From Deroplatys truncata (taxonomy: Eukaryota; Arthropoda; Insecta; Mantodea; Mantidae), in assembly GCA_030765065.1 (NCBI GenBank), contig CM060989.1, forward strand, positions 63,502,001 through 63,566,000: a DNA stretch of 64,000 nt. The letters are read 5' to 3'. Made by a program: the position numbers and the translations under genes. Below the pieces are notes generated by a model. The model was given only the letters and a program-made list of their open reading frames with translations, was not told the DNA's origin and made no database searches. Every line of letters begins with the position of its first letter. Position 1 is the stretch's first letter. Positions 12,201 to 24,200 of this stretch are shown here, piece after piece.

Positions 12201-15200
12201 GTTCCTAAACATGTGACTCTTCACTATTCCCTTTGTATCTATAACAAAATGTGTAATTCAGCTATTTCTGGAAAGTTTCATCTCGATTAAAATAAAGTAT
12301 GCAGATAGGAAAATACACTTTCATAAGAATAATTTGTATACCCACTAATAAACTATAGAGGAGCTACAAATGAACTCGAATGTTCCAAGAAACATCTTTT
12401 AACAACGTAAATAAATAAGAAGTGATTTATACAGCGGAGAGACATAACTTATGCTAGAATAAAAAACAACTTTTTTTATGCACTTACGTCTTTTCTTTGT
12501 AAAAGAGAAGTTTCTGGGAACATCTTCCTCATCATCGGTTTGTGGTCTACTGCCATTCCTGTGGATGGTTTGGTTCTAGTTGGTATTGTACAGGTAGATT
12601 TTTTCATCATGACAAGCTTATCTGTATGCGCAGTAACTGAACAAGTCCACTTATCTTCTGGGAGGGGCGTTGGGTCAGTAGCAACAGAACAGCAGGCACG
12701 TACAAGTGGGATAAGGTGACATCACCATGTGTTATGAGTGAGCGTTATTCCAAACAAGGGGAATACTGCCAGCCATTCTCCTCCTGTTTTTCTGGCATGT
12801 CACACCAAAAAAAAAAAAAAAAAAAATCAACCTGTACTGCTCTGTTCTTATGGTTAATTGGATGATGTTCATCAATGGTGGGGATTTTGAAATTCATATC
12901 CTTTTCTTGATGAAAATAGTTTTCCCAAGCACTTAGTTCTAATGGCTACTTTGGGTGTTTCACTAATTTTATTTTCTATTTTGTGTTGTGACTCAACAAC
13001 GCAAAGTGATGAGCTATAGCAGACTTTGTTACAGATATTTGTTCGATGTTCTTTGCAGAATGTACGACAACATATTGTTCCTACCTTTGAAACCTTGCTT
13101 GATGCCACTACAATGTTTGTGTTTCTTGGTTTCATGTTCACTTTTAGATTTTCACTTGTTAGAATTTTCAAATGCAAGCCTTTTTCATTACCGCCCACAT
13201 TGTCCAAGCACAGTAGAGTCTTCACAACTGCTTAGATTGGTATACAAGGGTGATCTGAAAAGTTTCCAACCTAATAAAGATACAAGACATTTTTTCAGAA
13301 TTTTTTTTTTTTTTATTTTTCAACATAGTCTCCTTGTAACTCTACACACTTCTCCCAGCAATGCTCCCATCTCTGTAACCCATCCAAATAGTACTCAGCG
13401 TTTTTCTCTGCAAAATAATTGTTCACGAAGGTGACTGCCTCTTCATTTGACGAAAATCTCTGCCCTCTGAGCACAATTTTCAGATGAGGGAACAAAAAGA
13501 AGTCGCTTGGGGCTAGATCTGGTGAGTAAGGCAGATGGTCAAGCAGTTCAAACCATAATTCGTGGATTTTCGCCATTGCAACCGCTGAGGTGTGAGACGG
13601 TGCGTTGTCTTGGTGAAACAGGATTTTCTTTTTCTGCAAATGTGACCGTTTTTCCGCAAGTTCTGCCTTCAGCTTGTCAAGTAATGATGCGTAGTGTGCT
13701 CCTGTAATGGTGTTTCCTTTTTGAAGATAATCAATTAAAATAACTCCATAAATATCCCAAAAAACCGTCGCCATCACTTTCCCAGCCGAAAAAACAGTTT
13801 TTGCTTTTTTTGGAGCCAGTTCCCTCTTTGCAGTCCACTGTTTGGGCTGTATTTTTGTTTCGGGCGTATAATGGTGTATCCAAGTTTCATCTACAGTAAT
13901 TATTCGGTGCCAAAACTCGGATTTATTGCGCCTAAACTGCGCCAACAGAGCATTGGAAATGTTCATTTGAACACGTTTTTGGTCAAACGTGTGCAAACGC
14001 GGTACGCAATGCGCAGACAGCTTTCTCATGTCTAAATGTTGATTTAATATGTGACAAACACGTTCTTTTGACATGTTCATAGCCTCTGCTATCTCTCTCA
14101 CTTTAATTCGGCGGTTGTCTAGCACCATTTGGTGAACTTTGGCGATGTTTTTGTCGGTAGTTGCAATTTTTGGATGTCCCGAACGTTCGTCTCCCAAGCT
14201 CTTACGGCCACATTTAAATTCAGCTGCCCAAAATTTCACTGTGGTAATGATGGTGCAGAGTCCCCCATACACAGAATCCAACTCATCTTTGATTTGAGTA
14301 GACATATTGCCTTTCAAAAACAAATATTTAATAGCTCGATACTCGATTTTGTCCATTTTCATAAAAATACTCACATCACCTCACTCAAACGACTGTTACA
14401 TAACAAAATGGCTGAAACTTTGGTGAGTAACTATCAACAGATGAACAACAAAATTCACTAGCTTTTATTTACAAGTGCTGCCATCTTCATGTTGAGGTCG
14501 GAAACTTTTCAGACCACCCTCGTACTTGAATTTGATGTTTCTTAAATTTTCTTTCATCCTAATCTCCAAACTTCTTATGGTTTTTCCAATGTATAGTTTT
14601 TCACAATCTTGGCAATACATTTGACAGATATCCGATAATTTGGTTTTTGGCATGCTATTCTTGAGTGGATGGTTTAATATGTTCCTGATGCTACGAATTT
14701 TATATTGAAGTCTTCTTAAATTTCTGAAAAAATTTTGGATGAAAGGAAAATTTACTATAATTAAATTTTGGTTTTTCCAATTTCTCCAAAGTGTGATTTC
14801 TTTCAGACTCTCCTACTTTTAGTAATTACCAACCAATGTCAATAAAGTTGGCATTGGAACTGTTCAGTTCAGCAACATAATGTGCTTGTATTCTATTGGT
14901 GTTGGAGGGATAAGAACCAATCTGTAAATGAGGCTGTGGACTATGGTACATTCTGTGTTACATTAATCTGGCTAAACCGATTAACCAAAAAAACAAAGGG
15001 CAGCACGATGCTAAGTAGGACCAAACCATCCACCGGAACACCAGTCAACCACAAAACTGATGACAGGCAAGATGTACCCAAAAATTCATCTATAAATAGA
15101 ATTGGAGAAAAAAAGCATTTAAAAAAGTTGTCTACTAATTCCAACATAAGTTATTCTCTTAAGGCGTTTTGGATAGGCTGCAAACAGTTCCAGACCAGTG

Positions 15201-18200
15201 TATCATACAGTTTCTATACATGCATAAGGAACAAGTTATATACAGTTGCAGATAAGTAAGTATACAAAGTAACAGACAAGTATATGGAACAGTGCAAGAA
15301 TTTATATTGTGGCACACACACTCTAATAACTTCACTAATTATCGAGATTTACCTCGAACACATTTTGGAGACATCTTGTTTTTAATGTCAAAGAGCCACT
15401 AATGAATATTTTGGCTTCCCTATAGGTGTCACTTGTGGCTTGATGTACAAGGGCGAATCAGAAAGTCTTTGCTGCTATTTTTATTAGCCAAAATAAGGTA
15501 CATACAGGTAATTACAGTAGAATCTCGTTAGCACGTTTTTGCAGGGACCTAAGGATTTGGAGGTCATAGGCGGGAAAACGTGTTAACGAAAATGCAAAAT
15601 ATGCAATTTAAGAACATAGTTATGTAATAAAATCTAATAATTACTACGTCTCCATGGATAATTGAAATTGATTTTGAGTACAATCCGTGTTGAATTCAAT
15701 ATGTGTTCAAATGGATTTGGATACACAAAGCCTGAGAATAAATAATTCAATCTTTTATGTTGGTCAACTTGGATTTTTGAGGTTATGAATATTTTGAGAA
15801 AATAAATGGCGAATTATGGAAGCGACAAGAGTTGCTTTGCTGTGCGTTTTATTACACATGTGATAACAATTTCCGCTAAAAAAGAAAAAAAAAAATTATG
15901 TGTGTGCATCATGTTACGAGTACAATAGGCCAATGTATCTTTGGCGTATTCAATACGATTTGAATACGGTAAGTGTTTCCATGCAACAAATTTCGTTCTG
16001 ATCCTATTTTCCAAGAGGAAAGTTTTATTTTTGCATTTTTCCCTTCTTTGAAAGCAGTTTTAATCAATTTAGGTTTGCTAACAATTGCGTTTAAGGTTGA
16101 CGGAGGAATGTTTAACTTCCGCACTCTATCCACATGTTTCGTATTTAGATTGTGATCTATTTCAAGGATTTTCAGTTTTTCACTATTGGTTATTTATTAC
16201 ACTTTCTTTTTTTCATTGCAAATGAAAAGTTAAAATACAATCTACATATGTTTGGTCAACACTCAACAGCAGAAACTATCGTTGGCGTTTACCATGCCAA
16301 GGTAATGCATTCTCTATCCCGCCCACACAAATCATGTCACACAAATATTTACATACATGCATGTGATTGGCTGCCGGTATCCACCCCATGACCGAGGATT
16401 GACCAATGAGGACGTCAAACTTTGAATGTGTTAAGCGCCCTCCCACTGGACCGATCAAGGATTGGCCAAAACAGTGAATGAGGACGTCAAACTTCAAACG
16501 TAGTAAGCGGGACCGGGAAAACGCACTAAGCAAACGTTATTTATTACATTTGGTGATTTGGTACCGGGACTTTTATAATTGAACGTAATACATGGGAAAA
16601 CGTGTTAATGAGGAACGTGCTAACGAGATTCCACTGTACAAACATGCATACTATTCTACATGTTTTTCCACATAGCCCCACACTGGTTCACACATTTGTC
16701 CCATCGCAACACTAAATTTGAAATGCCCTTGTGGTAGCATTGCATGTGAATCGGTCCTGCCAGGAACTTCTTCAGTGGTCCAAAAATGTGGTAATCACTA
16801 GGGGTGTCTGTACTGTATGGCAGGTGATCTAGATTCTCCCACTGAAATGCCCAGAGCTTGTAGGTGGTTCTGATTGCCACATATAGCCTTGCATTGTCGT
16901 GGAGGAGAATCACATTGTCCACATCAAGAAACATCTTCTGGTACCCTAAGGATCCATGAACGATGTTGTAAACACTCCATACAAAAAGCAAAGCTCCCAG
17001 GTGCACATGCCAATCCATTTTCGCCATTTCATCCATGCGGAAAATGTCATCAGTCAGCGTTGAACGCAACCTACCCGAGTGCTCATTGTCATGCAAGATT
17101 TCACAGCCTTTTATGAACTTACAACACTATCACCTCACACTTCTCAAAGCGAGACAGCTTCCCCCATATGTGGGTTGCAGTTTCCTGTGGATCACGACTG
17201 GCATTCGTCCCTTGCTCTATACAAAACGAATCACACTTTGTTGCTCTTGCAGTGTGGACATATGAAGCACAACCGCCATTTTCAACAACTGACAGTAACA
17301 CCATGCCACGGAGCTAGCGGCAGATAAGGCCAGTCCAAGAAAGGTCCACTGCTAGGAATGGATATGTTGACTTTGCATTTACAGCCGTAATTTGGCTAAA
17401 AAAATAGGGGCAAGGCTTTGTGATTTGCCCTGTATTTTGTGAAGAGATTCTTGTTTGTTGAAAACTGAAATTTTTAAAATGATAATTACTTTTTTGTATC
17501 CAGAGTTTTTCCCATATGGCTAAGTCTATTGGCTTTTGGACCACGTTTATTAATTTTATATTGTGAATTTTTGTCCAGATTTTTCTCTTTCTTCTATTTA
17601 ATATGTTTTAGGTGCTCTTTAAGCCTAAACCAATGTTCCTTTTTACTTTACCTATATTCATTAACTGGCAATCTTTACAATTAATTTGGTAGATCTCATA
17701 CCTGGCATCTTATTCTTTGGAATTTTAACTTTGGTATTGGTTTTCAGTATGTTATTTAGACTATATTTATTAATCAGTGCTAATTTTATATTCCAAAGTT
17801 TGAACATTTTTGAAATTTGTTGAATGACCAATGGCCATGTGCACCATCCTTGTTAAACCAACCCTTGGCCGGGGTAATCATCACATAGCGGTGCACCAAC
17901 GTTCACTGCAGTTTAGGTGACCGTGGTTACCTGGCAGGCGTTCACCTTGGTTGAGTGCACCGTTCATTGCAGGTAAACTCTACTGAACACACCCGGATGT
18001 ACATCATATCGTCTGTTTTTCACTTGTTCTACCTCTTTGTTGACGTGCATGCATGTAATTCAGCGCACAATGGCGGAAAGCAAAAGCAGACCCAAGTTCC
18101 TCTATTCAGTTATTAAATTTAACGTGCAATTCTTAAGAAAAGATAGAAAGCACAGAGATAGAAGCAATAGCTTCTGCATGGGAGTTGGTCTTACAACTGA

Positions 18201-21200
18201 TTAGAAAAATGTGCTGAACTTTACAGACTTTTTTTTTTCTTTCTTTCCACACAGATTAAATTCCAGTTAGCTTAGTCGATATTCACTTACTGAAAGATAG
18301 GCAGAAAATAGAAAGAAAAAATATATTATTCCCAAACAAGATTTGAACCCGGAACCTCTAAAATAGGAGGCATACACGTTACCCTGACACCATGGTGAAG
18401 ACTTCAAATTTGTGACTTCAGCACTTAGCTCTTCAGGTTACCGGATCCCTATAGCTGTGCAATTAAAGTATACAATATTCTTGAAAAAGTACTAATTACA
18501 CTAAATCCATTCATTACTCCACTTATTTCTGCCTTGTTCTTAGAACTATACTTCAACTGATATAATTATGATATGCAACACCGTGATTGTGTGGATTTTC
18601 GTTACGTCTTGGGTCAGGATATTTAAGGCACCCGTCGCAAAATGTTTGTATTTGTTGGAAATTCTAACCTATACTGTTCCACCATTTTAATGTTTCAGCA
18701 CAAGTAAAGTTGGAAATAATCTGCGAAAACCGGCTGTTTATGGCCAGTCAGATTTAACCGCAGTAAAATCCTTGAAAAACTTTTACCAGCGTCGATGCAC
18801 CAGAAATGACCGTTCACCGCAGTAAAGTCGATATTTTACCACGGTAAATTCTTGATGAGAATGGTAAGTGAACTTCTTTGAGGTTTTAGTTTCTGTGATT
18901 TTCTATGTCATAGCTTTTAGTTTCTTTAGGTCGTTGAATTTTTAAATTTTGCTCTATATTAAATCTCTTGAAAAACCGTTCTTGTCCACTACTTCAATGA
19001 TATATTCCAGCTCTTCCTTGTCATTCAACGGTATGTTTTCCAATCTGTAGTCCAAACTGTAGAATATAGCATGTTTATGTTCCCTTGGATCCAATCCAAG
19101 GGAGATCCTTTATAGAGAATTTTTCAGACACACAGGATCTCATCACTAAATACATCAAGCCACAAGCGATACCTACAGAGAAGCCAAAAAATTCATTAGT
19201 TGCTCTTAGCTCATAATGGAGACAAGATGTCTCTGAAATATGTTTGAGGTAAATATCAGTAATTAGTGATATTATTATACCCCCGCTATTGAATCTTTGC
19301 ACTTGACAGTTGGCTATATTGTGGTTGCGACATTGCCAGAGTAGTTAGTAAACAACAACAGCTGATTGTTCTCCGTTCTATCGTGTCTAAGCCGCATACA
19401 AAAAGTGTATGTAAGAGCGAACATCAATCAGTAATAACTATTTCATATTATTATTATTAATGTTAACTGAAAATAGCTCAGCATAAACATTGCAACGTAT
19501 CTAGAATAAATAATTTACAATAAGAAACAAAATAATGCAAACATGCCTAATACAATGAGGAGAAATAAAACAAATTATAAGCTGCGATAAAGTTATTTTC
19601 ACTCATGCTGCGTTCCAGATGGTTCAGGGATTTCGTCCTTTTTCTCTTGGGGTTTCATTCCCTTGTAAACAACATTTCTCATGATAATTCAAGAGTTGCT
19701 GCAGTTCGTTGTACAGCTTTATCAGCAAGAATAGAGGGATGCCCATAAACCTTCACATACTCCTGTTCAAATAATTCCCGGGTCCTTCTTAACAGTTCCA
19801 AAGCCTGACTATTAAGTGGCATATCTCAGCGTCGTTTTTCAGACATTCGCACTTCAAACCTTTTATAAATAATATGAATGAAATATATATGTGTAAACGA
19901 ACACAAAAAATAACCACCAATATAAATAACAATGAATAATATTAGCTTGCAAAGAAAAACTCAATGCACGTGCTACAAATTCACAAACTGAAACCTGTGG
20001 TTGGAAATAGCTACATCCGGCAACAGAATCGCTTCCAGTTCCGCTTTGTCATAGACCACCTGAAATGCTACCTTGTGATTGGTTTAGGAAGTCTAACGGT
20101 TAAAGCTTTTCATCTGTTTTTTTTGCGAGTATACCAGTTTCTTGAAAAATTGGAACTTACACACAGTGAAGCATTCAAATATATTGAAGAAAGAGTGAGC
20201 CGACTTAAGATACTCTGCTCCACTTACTACATATTACATGCAGGACATGTTTCGTGAGGCATTCCCCACATCTTCTGCTGCTATGCGTCGACTGACTTCG
20301 GAGTAGGATTCCGGTTCTCTGGTGCCATCTGTTGACCGATTGATGAACTTAGTAATGAGATCTTTTCCTGGTGGTATTTCAAAGTTCATCAGATGCTTTT
20401 GGAACTTTTTGACGTATATTTTCTCCTACAAGCTTAATTCTAGCGGTTTCTTGACGTACTTTAGTAATTTTGCTTCCTTTTCTACTGTGTGATCAGATAT
20501 AAACAGTTGGAAAGGTCTGCTGTAGCAAACCATTTTTGGAAAGAGAACCACACAGTAGAAAAGGAAGCAAAATTACTAAACTACGAGGGCTGATCAACAA
20601 AGACTGAGACTGACTTTTTTTTCACAGATGTTTATTACTCCAATTCAATGTTTACATGATCTTTTTCAAAGTAGTCCCCTCCTACTTCAATGCACTTTTT
20701 ATAGCGTCTCTGCCAGTCCTTGAACACGTGCTGCAGACCATTCTTTGTCAGGTCCTTGAGAATCGCCTCACTTTTCTTGAGCACTGCTTCAGAGTTCTCA
20801 AATCGAACACCCCTAAGCTTTGCCTTTAGTGATGGGAATAAAAAAAGTCACAGGGTGCAAGATCGGGGCTATAAGGTGGATGTGGTACACAGGTAATGTT
20901 GAATTGAGTCAGAAACTGCATGACTTGATTTGCGACGTGAGGCCGTGCATTGTCATGATGAAATCGCCACCCAGTCCGAGAAAGCTCTGGTTGTTTCTTT
21001 GCAATGTGCTTCCTCAGTGTAGTATGCTGCTGTAACAGTAGTGTGAGGGGGAACTGCATGCTGGTAATCATTCCATTACAGTCAAAAAAATGTAATCACC
21101 ATTACTTTCCCTGCAGATGGAACAACTTTTGCCTTTTTTTGGTGTTGGAGAACCTGGCGATTTCCACACTGTGCTGGCTTGTTTTCCTTCAGGATCATAA

Positions 21201-24200
21201 TGATGCAGCCATGACTCATCACCAGTGATAATTGTTTAAAAAATGCATCCCCTCCATCAGCAAAGAGACGCAGCACCTCACGGCTTGTCTCCATTCGCAC
21301 AACCTTTTGTTCGGGAGTCAACAGATGTGGCACCCAACGAGCACAAACTTGGGTCATATGGAGATGGTCGTGCATAATTGTAAACACACTGTCATGAAAT
21401 TCTCAACACTTCACTGAGGTTACGTAATGTTATACGCCGATCCTCTTGGACAATCACAGCAGCTGTGTTGATGTTGACTTCAGTCACAGCAGAAGCCGAA
21501 ACACCAGGCCCACCTTGCTTAACACTGACAAGTCGGCCTTCTTTGAAGTCCTTGAACCACCTAAACACTGTTGCACGAGGTAGTGCATATTCACTGTACG
21601 CTTGCTTCAGTTTTTCATAAGTTTCAGTGGCTGTATGGTTTAAACGAAAACAGAATTTGACTGCGCTGTACTGCTCCTCTCGCGTCACCTCCATTGTCTG
21701 GTATGCAAAATATACGTAGGGTTTACAAAATAGAGCATTACTACCAACCTACCAATACGAGAGTGCTGCCGCCTACCAACATTATACATAAAAACCCGCT
21801 CTTTTCAAATATTTATGTTACAGATACGAAACTATCACGGAAGCTACAGGAAAAAAATCAGTGTCAGTCTTTGTTGATTAGCCCTGTATGTCAAGAAACT
21901 GCTAGAATTAAACTTGTGGGAGAAAATATACATCAAAAAGTTCCAAGAGCAACTGACGAACTTTGAAATACCTCCGGGAAGAGATCTCTTCACTAAAGTT
22001 CATCAATCAGTCAACAGATGGCACCAGAGAAGCGGAATCCTACTCCGAAGTCAGTCGATGCATAGCAGATGAAGATGTGGGGAATGCCTCACGAAACATG
22101 TCCTGCATATATGTAGTAAGTGGAGCAAAGAGTATCTTATGTCGGCTCACTCTTTCTTCAATATATACCAACTTAATCGCTAGCATTCAAGTGCAATGTT
22201 TAAATGGCGGGGATATGTGTGTGAGTGTGTCCCCAATATAAATTCTTACAACTACACTACATGTTTTCCCCCTCTATATTATTGGTATTCTAAGGAACAT
22301 GTTTCAAACAAATGTCTCATACCAAGTCGCCAGTGGTAACACACCTTTACAATGTGAAAACCAAGTAGCGTAGCCACATACCTGAGTTTGCAGTCTTGCG
22401 AAGAGGTAGGTTGCTCAGTGACGTAACACTGCTACTCTCCGCATTCAGGTCAACTGATGGTAAGGGAAGTGTTGGCGTGTCGGAATGGGAACGCTCGTGG
22501 AGTGCTCTGCCACCAGCTCCAACAGGATGCTCTCTAGAGGGCACAGCCCCACTGCCAACTCGACGATGCGAACCTGGGGATGGGGAGGGTGAAAGTGCCC
22601 CTGTGTGAGCGAGAACTGGTATTGGCAGTGTAGGCTGAGGTGGGTGTCTTGGCTGATGAGGCCTTGTTTTAGTAGACTCGCTTAATGCCATTATCTTTCG
22701 CACTGCTTGTGGTGAAGCTGCCCCTGTAATGTACATATAAAGCTATCTTCCAGTGCTTCTCTTTACTTGATGTACCTTGACTAATTTTGAAGATTTAGAA
22801 GCTAGTAACAGTGATGTGTCATAATTTGAAGTAAAGAGAGTTGAAGATCGTTACACTACATCACTAAAATGTTCTTACTTAAACGCGTTTCGGGAGACGG
22901 TTTGCTCCCATCGTCAGCATATCCTCAACTGATTTTGCCGGTCATTGTCTGGGGAATGTGAATTTAGGTTCTAAATCTTCAAAATTAGTCAATAATTTGG
23001 ACTTACAAGTCTAATAAGCAAAGAATAAACACTGATATTGCCGCACATAATAACCAAAGAATATGGAGGTAAGCACAGATTTACACAATTTCAACGAAAA
23101 CTTTGGAATAAAACAGAACATAAAATTATACTTAAAACTAGAAATCAAAAAGAAAAACACGGCTGCATATATAAGATTTCTAAATCTTTGCCTAAAACAA
23201 AAAGTTAAGTGAAACTGCGTTAGAAAATACGTAAAATTTAATCATAATGTAAAACATCAACACATTCCCCAGACAATGACCGGCAAAATCAGTTGAGGAC
23301 ATGCTGACGATGGGAGCAAACCGTCTCCCGAAACGCGTTCAAGTAAGAGCATTTTAGTGATGTAGTGTAACAACCTTCAACTATCTTTACTTTAAATTGA
23401 TGTACCTTAATAAACACAAACTGCCATAATGAGAGCCAAGTTTCACAAGTTAATTATTTGAGATAGGAAAACTCAAGTTTTATCCCTTATCTCAATTCAA
23501 TGTTCACTTGACATAACAGAATTAATTTCTGTGGCATTTTCACTTTCTCTACCATGTACGAGAAGATATTACATTCCACCCACAAATTTTATACCAGATT
23601 GTAACAGAAATACCATATTTACGCGAATCTAATATGCACCTTTTTTGTCTAAATGTGGCATTCAAAATCGTGGTGCACATTAGATTTGAGTGCAAATCCA
23701 TTCCGTAGAACACCAGTAACTTCATTAAAATTTTTCGTTTATTACGACACTATGGATTACTGGAGTTAACATGCACCCGGAAACTTGCGACAAGCTAGTC
23801 GCTCATTTATCATTGGCCTATTATTGAATTACGATATGAAGGGCAAGGGCAAACAGAGAATAACGTCTTATGATGCTTCTTTAAAGCGTAAAGTAATCCT
23901 TTATGCTGAAAAAATCTGATGTGTTACACTCACATGACTTTCTCTACTCTTGTACAAACTATTTTTACGAACGCTTATTCTCTATGTGCTTCATGTTAAT
24001 TGAGATATCGAGATGTTAATCTTTTTGCTAATTTTCTTATAGATGCAAGGGGAATTGGTAGGCTTGAAGCGATAGTCAAATATTTTAAGAGCTGCCCATT
24101 TGAGAAAAAGTATATCTACATTTTTTGTGTAGTAAAATTTTGTCTATATCTTATAGTTTACCAGTTATGCAAACGTCGTTCACAATGAAGAATACTTTTG

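Larger units (their letters stand above)
12865..14650 (-). pseudogene. Penelope-like element C-terminus split by mariner
   Basis: On the minus strand, 14650-14525 reads [20 protein letters not shown], the GIY-YIG endonuclease start of Penelope-like elements (here LYIG), then [13 protein letters not shown]. After the mariner the reading resumes at 13240-12880 with [45 protein letters not shown] and IP. These match the HC...N.. and WE..YI... helices that follow the GIY-YIG core. Stops and frame changes make it a relic. The TA duplication of the mariner interrupts the reading exactly. Confidence 0.8.
20143..22166. mobile_element. Inverted pair of truncated Penelope-like elements, #1
   Basis: The two arms are inverted copies: left about 20178-20520 (PLE on the minus strand) and right about 20535-22165 (plus strand, interrupted by mariner 20584-21886). 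Both read the PLE C-terminus ([20 protein letters not shown] on the minus strand at the left). Both 3' ends point outward. The flanks ATACCAGTTT and ATACCAACTT look like a 10-bp target duplication with two changes. Each arm carries a hammerhead-like motif. Confidence 0.85.
19278..22213. mobile_element. IS630-like family A, copy 2, split by later insertions
   Basis: The left end TACCCCCGCTATTGAATCTT follows TA (19276-19277). The right end is the degraded inverse GTGCAATGTTTAAATGGCGG. The two halves align with copies 1 and 3, and the halves are separated at GTATACCAGTTT (about 20142) by the inverted PLE pair. No useful transposase remains. Confidence 0.82.
259..22381 (-). other. 22.1-kb Gef26 intron, host of most nested elements
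   Basis: The joining phase (G|TG) shows that no coding bases are needed between the two flanking exons. The intron holds at least twenty separate transposon features listed below. I see no supported host exon in it. Confidence 0.85.
22779..23396. mobile_element. Inverted pair of truncated Penelope-like elements, #2
   Basis: Flanked by the 12-bp duplication TTGATGTACCTT (22767-22778 and 23397-23408). The arms 22851-22970 and 23268-23380 are inverted copies carrying the tail ACGATGGGAGCAAACCGTCT. The 3' ends face outward and the middle is 5'-truncated, unrecognised PLE sequence. It lies just upstream in the gene of the exon 22382-22723, only about 55 bp beyond its acceptor. Confidence 0.88.

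Noticed and set aside
13020..13434. Plus-strand ORFs opposite the mariner and PLE
   Set aside because: They are shadows of the minus-strand transposase and PLE frames.
18335..18415. Functional tRNA gene
   Set aside because: The B-box is good but the acceptor and D arms do not pair convincingly. The same goes for 39695-39755, 41000-41075 and 56575-56640. SINE heads are more likely.
22396..22608. Plus-strand ORF of 70 codons
   Set aside because: It is the antisense of the GC-rich Gef26 exon 22382-22723, whose frame, splice sites and homology are clear.
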